Below are positions 55,880 through 64,000 of a stretch of DNA of 64,000 bases, piece by piece. Both the position numbers and the translations under genes were made by a program. Source of the stretch: Warburgia ugandensis (taxonomy: Eukaryota > Streptophyta > Magnoliopsida > Canellales > Canellaceae); contig CP141136.1 of assembly GCA_035236585.1 (NCBI GenBank), positions 54,205,136-54,269,135 of the forward strand. The letters run 5' to 3'. Under the pieces are notes generated by a model, which saw nothing but the letters and a program-made list of their open reading frames with translations, did not search any database and was not told where the DNA came from. The number at the start of each line of letters is the position of its first letter. Within the stretch, counting starts at the first letter, position 1.

Positions 55880-56560
55880 TGTATCACCTCAGGGAAGGTA
55901 GGGATATTGATAGGTAAAAGTTTAGAGTTAGTAGATACGATAAAACATAGGAGAGTTAACATGGCTTGTATCCAAGAAACCAAGTAAAAAGGAGCTAAAA
56001 CTAGAGGAATCGATGGATATAAGCTCCATTACATTAGAAAGGATAATAACATAAATGGTGTAGGAATAGTAGTGGATAAAGAATTAAAGGATAAAGTTGT
56101 AGACATTAAAAGAACCAATGATAGAATTATTATAATAAAACTTGTTCTAGGAGAGCAGATTATAATGTTATAAGTGTATACACACCACAGGTAGGGTTAG
56201 AAGATATAATCAAGAGATAGTTTTTGGAAGATATAGAGGGAGTCATGCAAGAAATTCACAACAGGAGGGTGTATTTATAGGAGTAGACTTAAATGGTCAT
56301 GTAGGAAAAGAAAAGAAAGGATATGATAGGGTGCATGGAGGGTATGGTATCAAAGAATGAAATGAGATGGGGGAAGCTATTCTTGATTTTTCTTAGCAAA
56401 TAATCTAGCCCTTGCAAACACATTCTTTAAGAAGAGGGATGAACACTTAATAATCTTTAAAAGTGGACTCCATAAAAGCCAAATAGACTTATTGTTACTT
56501 GGGAATATTGAAAGATCAATGTGTAGGGATTGTAAGGTGATACCCTGTGAGAGTTTAACC
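55880..56560 (+). pseudogene. RTE LINE endonuclease
   Basis: Readable blocks are ILIGKSLELVDTIKHRRVN and MACIQETK (catalytic Glu, 55976-55978), a stop at 55985, then GIDGYKLHYIRKDNNINGVG, VYTPQVGLED near 56178, and in another frame GVDLNGHVG near 56283, where the Asp of the GDFN-type motif is kept but the second Gly is Val. SQIDLLLLGN near 56480 is close to the family's Ser-Gln-Ile-Asp-Phe motif. At least two frameshifts lie between 56160 and 56280. Confidence 0.82.
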
Positions 56561-58620
56561 TTACAGCATAGGTTAATGCTTATGAATATCTATATTAAAA
56601 GATGGAAGAAAGGAAATGAACTTAATAGGTATCTAAAAACTAAGTGGTTGAATTTAGAAGGGGAGAAAATATCCTCACTCACAAATAAGTTGATGGTAGA
56701 AGGAAACTGGAACAATGAAATAGAAGTAAACACCATGTGGATTAATATGGCCAAGTCCATTAAGAAAGTGGCGAAAGATGTCCTAAGAGTATATAAAGGT
56801 AAAGGGTGATTAGTAAAGGAAACTTGGTGGTGGAGTGAAATAGTGCAAAAAGTTATTAAACAAAAACGGGTGTGTTTTAAAGCATGGTAGAGGACTAGAA
56901 ATAATGAAAACTATTAATAGTATAAGAATGGTAAAAGTGATGCTAAGAGAATAGTAAATGAGGCTAAACTTAAGGCATATGATGATCTCTATAATAGACT
57001 AGGATCAAGAGAAGGTGAGAAAAATATGCTTAAACTTGCAAAAATAAGATACATAAGGGTAAGGACTTAGATCACGTTAAGTGCATTAGAAGTGATGATC
57101 AAAGGATACTAGTGAAACATGACGAGATCAAACAAAGGAGGGAAAGTTACTTTATAAAATTGCTAAATGACAATTGCCCCTAGAATATAGGGATTGAAAG
57201 CTCTGTAAACCTAAATAGCATTGGACATTATAGATACAACTGTAAGATCAGAATACGTGAAGTGAAAGAGGCCTTGAAAAAGATGAAATCAGGAGTGGCC
57301 TTAGGGCCTGATGGTATACCAATAGATGTTTGGAAGCATATGGGAGATACTGGAGTAGTTTAATTGACCAAGTTGTTTAACAAGATCATAAAATCAAAGA
57401 AAATTCTAAATGAATGCAGGAAGAGCTCTATTGTACCAATTTATAAGAATAAAGGAGACATCAACGTTGTGCTAATTATTAGGGGATCAAACTTATAAGC
57501 CACACTATGAAACTTTTTGAAAGAGTAATTGAGTGGAGGCTACGGCATGAGATAAGTGTCTCTGAGAAGCAGTTTGGTTTCATGCTTGGGAGGTCTACCA
57601 CGAAAGCTATTTCTTACTAAGACAATTGATAGAGAAATAAAGAGAAATGAGGAAGAACCTCCAGATGGTCTTTATTGACTGAGAGAAAGCTTATGATAGG
57701 TCCTTATAGAGTTAATTTGGAGGGTGTTGGATTAGAAAGGGGTTTCGCGAGGGTATAACAACATAATTAAAGATATGTATGAGGGAGGGGTATCAAATGT
57801 TAAGACCATTAGGGGAGAGACCAATGATTTTCCTATCATTGTGGGATTGCATCAAGGATAAGTATTGAGCCCATACATTTTCACGTTAGTTATGGATGAG
57901 TTAAAAAAACATTTGCAATAGGAGATTCCATGGTGCATGCTATTTGTAGATGATATAGTTTTAATTGATGAGACAGGGGAAGGTGTAAACACAAAGCTAG
58001 AGTTATGGAGAGAAGCATTAGAACCTAAAGGATTTAAAATCAGCCGAACTCAGATGGAGTATATGGAATGCAATTTTAGTAAGGACAGGAGTGGGAGTGG
58101 AGCATTAGTAAAGATTGATAACCAAGAAGTCCCTCTAAATGAACACTTTTGGTACTTAGGATCGATGATTCATGAGAGTGGAGAGATTAACAGGGAGATT
58201 ACCCAAAGAATCCAAGTGCATTGGAACAAATGGAGATGTGCATCTGGAGTTTTGTGTGATTGGTGGGTGCCACTCAAAATAAAAGGAAAATTCTCTAGGA
58301 TAGCTATAAGGCTGCCACGCTCCATGGATCAAAGTGTTGGGTAGTTAAAGAACATCATGTTCATAGGCTAAACATAGAAAAAATGAGGATGTTAAGATGG
58401 ATGAGTAGCAAGACAAGAAAGGATAGAATTAGGAATAAAAACATTAAAGGAAACTTAGAACTAGCACTAAGAGGTATCAAGATGAGGGAGATTAAACGTA
58501 GATGGTTTGGACATGTCCAATGAAGACTGAAAATGGAACCAGTTAGAAATAGTGAGGCAATGCAAGTAGAAGGTTTTAAAAGAGCAAGGGGAAGGCCCAA
58601 AAAAAATGGATAGAAGTGGT
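56492..58620 (+). pseudogene. RTE LINE linker and reverse transcriptase
   Basis: The frame 56492-56809 has DCKVIPCESLTLQHRLM and NTMWINMAKSIKKVAKDVL, the linker typical of RTE. RT shows VALGPDGIPIDVWKH near 57300, FGFMLGRSTTKA near 57575, GLHQG near 57847, and FVDD at 57943-57954 in the open frame 57937-58344 (family: Phe-Ala-Asp-Asp). The C-terminal part includes GFKISRTQMEYMECNFS and RMLRWMSS-like sequence near 58385. Stops occur at 57361, 57496, 57859 and 57919 among others. Confidence 0.85.
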
Positions 58621-58726
58621 GAGAAAAGATTTAAAAACTTTCAGACTAAATAAAGCCACGGTACTTAATAGAGGGGAATGGAGGAGCAAGATTCATGTGT
58701 CCGACCCCTAAATGGGATACGGTCTT

Positions 58727-58750
58727 GATGATGATGGTGGTGGTGGTGGT
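58727..58750 (+). repeat. GAT/GGT 3' tail of the LINE
   Basis: GATGATGATGGTGGTGGTGGTG ends the element. Simple-repeat tails of this kind are used by RTE elements in target-primed reverse transcription. Confidence 0.8.
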
Positions 58751-58762
58751 GTGGCAACAATT
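58749..58762. repeat. LINE target duplication, right
   Basis: GTGTGGCAACAATT, identical to 55835-55848. Confidence 0.85.
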
Positions 58763-59085
58763 TATTGGATGTGCATTTGTAATCCAAGTCCCTTGCAAAT
58801 GAACTTGCAGTTATTGAAAAACCGACTAATGATGATGATCTTATTTATAAGTCCTAAATGACTCGTTTATAGTATGAAGATTTTAGTGTCTATTTGTAGT
58901 CATACTTAACCTTTAAGTTTCAAGGATCTTCATAGTATTGTTATTATCCATTAATTTTTTGGCAAATGAGAATGTTGTTACCAAGGCTCTCATCCTAACA
59001 GTTAGTAGCACTCAATGTATAACAATTCTAAATGATGTTGCCAATCAATGTGGTATTAATGGCATGATCAACAAAGATATATTGT
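58763..59085 (+). other. Decayed copia-like DNA downstream of the LINE
   Basis: A readable stretch near 58975-59100 (NVVTKALILTVSSTQCI) has no clear domain but leads into a copia protease fragment. It is probably the same old copia copy. Confidence 0.35.
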
Positions 59086-59345
59086 TAAAATCTTTCCAAA
59101 CAAAAATGGACTATTAAGTGGTGGATATGCAATCCTTATGGTGAATTTCACAAGTTCTACAACCTCCTCCCCTTTGCCTTGGATATTTGATACTTCTGCA
59201 TCTCATAATGTAATTTAAGATTTGAACAATCTTCATCTTCACTCTAAATATGAAGGCCACTGACAAGGCTCTATAATTATTTTATTCCCAAACCATACTT
59301 TTTCTCTTGATAATTTGCTTCATGTGTTTGTTGTGGTCGACTTGC
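59086..59345 (+). pseudogene. pol: Ale-like copia protease/GAG-pre fragment
   Basis: Near 59177 the reading is PWIFDTSASHNV, where copia protease has Trp-x-x-Asp-Thr/Ser-Gly-Ala. The Gly is Ser, so the active site is lost. DLNNLHLHSKYEGH near 59220 and FSLDNLLHVF near 59293 continue the domain. Confidence 0.7.
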
Positions 59346-59359
59346 ATGTTGTCCATATC

Positions 59360-59576
59360 CATGTGAGAGAGAATCCTATATATATGTAATGTTAGGGTTG
59401 CTGTGTGTGAGAAACAAAACATAGAGAGGGTTGGAGGAGGCTTTGAGCCTCCTTCTCACCCATGTAATCTGAGATGATAGTGGAATTCTCCTCTCCCATG
59501 GATATAGGTAGAGTTTGGCAAAACCATGTAAATCTCCTTATCTCTTATTGTGTGTGTGACTGAATCAATCCTAACA
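59360..59576 (+). repeat. Copia LTR 3' part
   Basis: The segment runs from a TATATATATG patch at about 59370 to AATCCTAACA at 59576, directly before a primer site. U5-like features are GTAAATCTCCTTATCTC and GTGTGTGACTG. The LTR start is not found; TGTTAGGGTTGC near 59390 is a candidate. Confidence 0.55.
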
Positions 59577-59578
59577 AG

Positions 59579-59589
59579 TGGTATCAGAG
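59579..59589 (+). other. Primer-binding site, tRNA-Met initiator type
   Basis: TGGTATCAGAG starts two bases after the CA terminus of the LTR fragment. The coding part is absent; CACTA sequence starts at 59912. Confidence 0.8.
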
Positions 59590-59911
59590 TGAGGTGGATT
59601 ATCAAAGATAATCAGTCACGACTACGGATCTAAGTGATTGCAAAAGATAACCTCCACAAAGATCCGCAAGAGCAATGATATGAGATTGTTCATGTGCTGT
59701 CCTTCAGAGATTCAAAGCTGCTGTCCCATTCTAGAACAAAACAATGATTTGAACTAGACAACGGCCACAATTATGCCCATAAACTCTCAAGCTATTTCTT
59801 TGTAAACCCCCCTTGGATAGCTTGATTGCCTCAATTTCACAAATATACAAATATGTCATAAGTAAATCACTCTTCTTTAGATTTGTCTAAAATTTTATTG
59901 AGAAGTGCATT
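59590..59911 (+). other. Copia leader remnant up to the CACTA terminus
   Basis: No frame. It is presumed leader of the truncated copia copy, cut by the CACTA insertion or by an older break. Confidence 0.4.
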
Positions 59912-59936
59912 CACTACTATGCAGGGGGCTTTTAAA
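59912..59936 (-). repeat. Terminal inverted repeat of the right CACTA copy
   Basis: CACTACTATGCAGGGGGCTT matches the reverse complement of the left copy's end (CACTACATAGGAGGCTTT) with small gaps. The flanking triplet ATT (59909-59911) is the expected target copy, but its partner is outside the window. Confidence 0.8.
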
Positions 59937-59939
59937 ATT

Positions 59940-61025
59940 AAGTGATAATCAAAGTCACTTGATAAGTTTCTTTTATTGATTCAACTTGGAAAGTTGACAA
60001 CTTTTAAAGTCATTTAGGTAATCGACTTGAAAATTGAGGACCTTTGAAGTCACTTAAACAAACAACTTCAAAAGTCACAAACTTTTAAAGTCATTTAGTC
60101 TAAGCGACTTCAAAATTTACAAATATTTGAAGTCGTTTAGAAATGACTTCAAATGTTTAACAATTAAGTCATATGAGTGCCTCAATTGCACTCAAGACGA
60201 TGGCAATGAATACTCATTCCAACCCTGGGTACCTCACTGCAGCCCACATCAGTCTATTTCTTGATGGAAGCTTGTCAGCCAAAACTACCGGCCCCCCCTC
60301 AAAGTGGAACAAGACCCGGCTTACCCCGCTTCACCCAATACAATCCGACTTTGGGTCTCTCATGTGCAGCCCACATCAGTCTATTTCTCGACAGAAGCCT
60401 ATTAGCCCAAACTATTGGCCCACCCTCAAATTGGTACAAGACCCGGCTTACCTTGCTTCACTCGGTACAATCCAACCCTGGGTCCCTCATGTGTAGCTCG
60501 CATTAGTCTATTTTCGGACGGAAGCCTATCAACCCAAGCTACTAGCCCGCCCTCAAATCGATACAAGACTTAGCTTACCCCTCTTCACCCGATGGTCTCA
60601 ATCCAGGTCCAAGATAGGGTGTAATCCATCATATAACAAAACACGGTAGTGCATTGGACATATGCCTCAAGAATTTTAGATAAGTCACAATCAATGAAAC
60701 TAAGAGTGAAATCCCAAATGTGATCACCTACCTCGATAATGCGGTACTCCAATCAAACTCAAATGTTTACAACTTTTGAAGTCACTTAATCTAAATGACT
60801 TCAAAAAGTTTAGCACTTTTAAAGCTATTTAGCATAAGTGTAAAAGGTTGTAACTTTTTGAAGTTGCTTAGCCTAAGCGACTTCAAAAGTTTAACACTTT
60901 TGAAGCACTTTTAAACTTTCTTAGGCTAAGTGACTTCAAAACTCACAAACTTTTGAAGACACTTAGTCCTAAATGACTTCAAAAGTCACACTTTTGAAGT
61001 TGCTTAGCCTAAACAACTTCAAAAG
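59940..61025. repeat. CACTA subterminal repeat zone, right copy
   Basis: About twenty copies of a motif near GACTTCAAAAGT / ACTTTTGAAGTCRCTTAG occur in both orientations, often as facing pairs, at 59960-60165 and 60765-61025. It is interrupted by a GC-richer tandem repeat at 60215-60600. Such motif clusters are transposase-binding sites in known CACTA elements. Confidence 0.8.
60215..60600 (+). repeat. 127-bp tandem repeat, three units, GC-richer
   Basis: AGCCCACATCAGTCTATTTC occurs at 60241 and 60368, and as AGCTCGCATTAGTCTATTTT at 60495, exactly 127 bp apart. Units share GGAAGC, a CCCNCCCTCAAA segment, ACAAGACCCGGCTTACC and CTTCAC. Frames 60173-60496 and 60261-60506 are translations of this repeat and not genes. 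Confidence 0.9.

Positions 61026-61051
<26 letters not shown>
61026..61051 (+). repeat. Poly(T) run of 26
   Basis: A pure T run at the border between the subterminal motifs and the 117-bp array. It could be the tail of an inserted retrogene or SINE in minus orientation, but nothing SINE-like is next to it. Confidence 0.9.
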
Positions 61052-61058
<7 letters not shown>

Positions 61059-61070
61059 ACATCGGAGCAC

Positions 61071-61655
61071 TACCACCTGTATACATTGAATAACAAAACA
61101 TCCTATACACCTAATACTTCAAACAATCTTTACAAACATGAAAAACTAACTTGCACTGCAACATGCATCCACATTTTTCTTGATACAATACCACCTGTAT
61201 ATATTGAATAACAAACATCTTATACACCTGATACTTCAAACAATCTTTACAAACATGAAAAACTAACTTGCATTACAACATGCATCCACATTTTTCTTGA
61301 TACAATACCACCTGTATACATTGAATAACAAACATCCTATACACCTAATACTTCAAACAATCTTTATAAACATGAAAACTTAACATGTACTACAACATGC
61401 ATCTACATCTTTTTTGATACAATACCACCTATATACATTGAATAACAAACATCATATACACCTGATACTTCAATATTTATAAACATAAAAAACCAACATC
61501 CACAACAACATGCATCCACATCTTTCTTGATACACTACCACCTGTATATATTGAATAACAAAAATCATATACACTTGATACTTTAAACAATCTTTATAAA
61601 TATGAAAACCAACATCCACTACAACATGCACCCACATCTTTCTTGATACACCAAA
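61071..61655 (-). repeat. 117-bp tandem array, five units
   Basis: TACCACCTGTATACATTGAA starts units at 61071, 61189, 61307, 61423 and 61537 (periods 118, 118, 116, 114). Each unit also has CACCTGATACTTCAAACAAT and AACATGCATCCACATTTTTC. The left CACTA copy has only one recognisable, decayed unit near 16410-16490. Confidence 0.92.
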
Positions 61656-62280
61656 TCATTCTTACAATATAACACCTAATACATCCATAATAGGTACAAA
61701 ACATCCAAACTCATCATTATCCATCCACACTTATATAGAAAATACTTTGTAACATCCACATTTGCTTCTTTTATAAATCCATACACATTTACATTTACTT
61801 TCACACTCTAAGTAACTCTCTCATTCATCATCTCATAAATTTATATAATTCAATGAATATATTGAAAGCCAATTGCCACATATTCACTTTAGGACAAGCG
61901 TCAAATTCACTTCATCCATACTCATTTATTCTCACACTCTAAGTTTTCACCCATTCATTGCTTAATATATATATATATATATATACATATCAAAGAAAAT
62001 AATAAAAACTAAAAGAACACACACAAGTGAATGAAAAAATACTTTATTATGTATTTCACATTTATGTAGCTACTCCAAGTAATATAATTGAAACTCATTA
62101 CATACTCAGCCCATTCAATTCATATTTCATTAAGATTACTCTGGAGTAACTCTTCTTATTTGCCCACTCAAAAAGCACAGCTGCTTGTAATACAACATAT
62201 TTAATTAAGGTCACATTCTTTAGCTAGATCCATAAAAAGCTGTAAAAAAATATAAGATTATGAAAAGTAAAAAGTATCTT
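61656..62280 (-). other. 3' non-coding part of the right CACTA copy
   Basis: Collinear with the reverse complement of about 14690-15055 plus 16205-16400 of the left copy, including one TA-rich microsatellite (about 61963-61986). It shows what the left copy looked like before its duplication and gag insert. Confidence 0.65.
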
Positions 62281-62289
62281 ACCTTTCTT

Positions 62290-62740
62290 AATTGGGAGAT
62301 AAGAATATTGTCGAATATGAGGGTCCTCATGTATATAAGGACATAGTACTTGCACTCCCAATTAGACTGTTGTTTAGGGCTGCTACAAGGACAATAAAAA
62401 AAATTCCATAAATATCATTTATGATATTGTGGGTTTAATTAGTAGTAACATAGAGTTGTTAATTATTTTCTATATCTTGATACTCTTCCAAGTGAGTTTC
62501 AGTGGTTGTACAGTCTTGGTCATGTTAGCCCATTCGTACCATACTCTACAAATTTAAATTTCAAATGCATTATAGACAAATAATAATTTATTTATTTACA
62601 CAAACTACAGGAAAAGAATAAAATCTTACTTATTTATAATTTCTATGAGGGGGGATGGATATGTGATTCACAAGAATCAAAAAAGAAAATATGCCCACTA
62701 TGCACAGCCAAAACAAGCACCATCCAATGAGCCCTACATA
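62290..62740 (-). pseudogene. Ulp1-like cysteine protease (peptidase C48) domain, right CACTA copy
   Basis: On the minus strand: AHWMVLVLAVHSGH with His at 62729-62727, FFFDSCESH with Asp at 62678-62676, then after an AT-rich gap PKQQSNWECKYYVLIYMRTL with Gln-Gln (62372-62367) and Cys at 62354-62352. All four C48 catalytic positions are present, unlike the left copy. A stop follows the Asp block (near 62650) unless splicing removes it, and the usual Gly after Cys is Lys, so activity is doubtful. Confidence 0.7.
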
Positions 62741-62819
62741 GATAGTCATATAAATTGTAATTAATGTTGGCAATCCCTAAGTATAGAATAAGTTGGCAAG
62801 AAAACAAGAAAATTGAAAC

Positions 62820-63240
62820 TTACTCACTATTGTAGGGAATCATTAAGCCTTATCCTTGAGAGCACTGAAAGAAGCCTTGTAAAATATCTTAAACACGCCT
62901 CTCTATTGGCCATTGCTCCACTACTCCAGAAATGATGCCAAGGTCAAGGAATTGGTAAAGTGTTTCCTCACCCTCAAAAAGGCTAGTCACATTATTCAAG
63001 AAGCTGCATACAAGAGATAATTATTACCTATACAATGAAAATAGAACACGTAAATGCCAAATATTTTATAAGCAAGTATGTGCATATACCCCATGTAGGA
63101 GACTATGTGTGGGTGCTTGAGTTGATCCCTTAGGCAAGCTTGTAACAGGTCCTCTGCTATAAGTGGCACTTCAACAACGTCCTTCGCAAGCACTTGGTCT
63201 TTGATTCTCACAAGGTTGATTGTTACATCGTTGTTGATGA
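62820..63240 (-). pseudogene. CACTA exon segments including frame 62996-63211, right copy
   Basis: The 71-codon frame begins MRIKDQVLAKDVVEVPLIAE and continues into LRDQLKHPHIVSYMGYMHI, equivalent to 2960-3110 in the left copy. The reading before it (reverse of 62900-62995) joins the exon that the chromovirus splits in the left copy. Likely part of one spliced CACTA gene together with the Ulp1 domain. Confidence 0.55.
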
Positions 63241-63499
63241 GACTGTAGATTAAACAGCTATAGTAAAAGATGTAAAAAATTTTGGTTAAATATTATTAAT
63301 CAATGAAGAGGAATTAATTTATGATGAGAAAAAACAAAGATATATATATATATATATATATAAGTACCTATTCCATTAGTGCAACAACAATAGGTAATAT
63401 TTCAAAAGTGATAAACCTCGATGCTGCATGTTGTTGTTGATTAATTGTATGAAGTTATTAAATACTTAAATTTGAGGTCTTTAGCTAAAAAATATTGAT

Positions 63500-63979
63500 G
63501 AGGAAAATGGTGTGATAAGATACATATCGTGGACTCTATGAGAATGACTAGTGCCTCCAACCAAGCAACATGATTTGCAACTGCCTACCCAATGGTTATA
63601 ATATTTTCCATTTCTAATGGGAATGGTAGGCATACATTAACATTCAACGCCATGGTAATAGACACCCGCTTAGTATGCTGTGGCATACTAATTATGTGCA
63701 AAATGGTTGATTCATACTCACAGCATGAACCAACTGCCATGATGTTTTGATGGGAATCCAAGGCCAACATGCATTGACCCACCTACAAATTAAATATACA
63801 ATAGAGAGGTTAAGATAGAGAATTATTACAGAAAGACAATGAAAAATTCCAGTTTTGTCTATATATATATATATATCTTGGGTTGGAATTTGCATTTCGA
63901 GGGGTGCTACATGTCCTACATGATCTTTTTCAGTTGGAGACTTGTAGCTTGCATTTGATGGAGGTATAGGGCACTGCAA
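63500..63979 (-). pseudogene. CACTA linker segments including frame 63692-63979, right copy
   Basis: The 95-codon frame has PPSNASYKSPTEKDHVGHVA and APLEMQIPTQD, matching PPSNASYNSPTEEVHEGQMA of the left copy at about 2185. An inner TA-rich run (about 63861-63876) falls at the same point as the TA run near 2270 there. No catalytic motif. The gene continues past the window. Confidence 0.55.
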
Positions 63980-64000
63980 GAATTATGTGCAGGGGATAGA

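Larger units (their letters stand above)
55849..58748 (+). mobile_element. RTE-type LINE, nearly full length, coding-dead
   Basis: It encodes an apurinic-type endonuclease followed by a reverse transcriptase, with no RNase H, in the order and spacing of plant RTE elements. It ends in a GAT/GGT microsatellite in place of poly(A), typical of RTE, and is flanked by a 14-bp target duplication. The endonuclease starts only about 30 bases after the left duplication, so little of the 5' end is missing. Several stops and frameshifts break the single ORF. Confidence 0.88.
59912..64000 (-). mobile_element. CACTA transposon, right copy (terminal part; rest beyond window)
   Basis: The terminus CACTACTATGCAGGGGGCTTT lies at 59912. 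Genes run on the minus strand, so this is the 3' end of the element, as at 16693 in the left copy. From about 61800 to 63980 it is collinear with the reverse complement of the left copy. It lacks the chromovirus and the gag insert that break the left copy. It ends outside the window. Confidence 0.8.

Noticed and set aside
60173-60506. Two overlapping frames of 81-107 codons as a Pro-rich gene
   Set aside because: They read through the 127-bp tandem repeat in two frames; there is no start context or domain.
61026-61051. Poly(T) as a terminator or SINE tail
   Set aside because: No Pol III gene or SINE body lies next to it on either strand.
61071-61655. Regularly spaced repeats that could suggest a CRISPR array
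   Set aside because: Whole 114-118-bp units repeat without unique spacers, the DNA is from a plant, and the array lies in a CACTA element.

Overview
The window is nuclear DNA of a flowering plant, AT-rich, and built almost wholly from transposable elements nested in one another. The evidence is the set of families: a Ty3/gypsy chromovirus with an initiator-tRNA-Met primer site, several Ty1/copia lineages (SIRE-like, Tnt1/Ivana-like, Ale/Retrofit-like), CACTA transposons encoding a PF03004-type transposase and a Ulp1-like protease, an RTE-type LINE, and the tail of an Au-like SINE. I found no host gene, rRNA or tRNA gene that I can defend. The species cannot be named from the sequence.

Layout. 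1-16693 is the 3' part of a CACTA transposon whose 5' end lies outside the window. Inside it sits a structurally complete Tekay/Del-like chromovirus (3210-13942: two LTRs of about 2.9 kb, perfect 5-bp target duplication AGTTG, primer site, polypurine tract, all coding domains, many stops and frameshifts). An antisense copia gag fragment (15056-16035) also interrupts this CACTA copy. 16694-19440 is weakly structured DNA with a SINE remnant. 19467-33903 is SIRE-like copia material: a first copy with gag joined to RNase H and then an env-like ORF, and directly after it, with no LTR recognised between them, a second copy with gag, integrase, partial RT, env-like ORF, polypurine tract and 3' LTR. 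A Tnt1/Ivana-like copia (21579-26115) is inserted in the first env-like ORF.

33909-41339 holds two solo LTRs in opposite orientation, each with its own 5-bp target duplication, 186 bp apart; they are diverged relatives of the chromovirus LTR. An Ale-like copia RT/RNase H relic follows (41345-42600), then 4 kb of non-coding DNA, a tandem 234-bp duplication, and a third, decayed CACTA relic (47830-49000). 49000-55000 is the least repeat-like part and stays unassigned. A 2.9-kb RTE LINE with a 14-bp target duplication lies at 55849-58748, followed by copia fragments. 59912-64000 is the terminal part of another CACTA copy, in inverted orientation to the first.

Functionally, nothing here looks able to move by itself: every reverse transcriptase, transposase and protease reading frame is interrupted or lacks a key residue. 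The non-coding parts are better preserved than the coding parts: LTR termini, primer sites, CACTA ends, and an RNA-hairpin-like inverted repeat kept at the same place in three of the four related LTRs. I see no sign of a new defence, metabolic or regulatory gene system.
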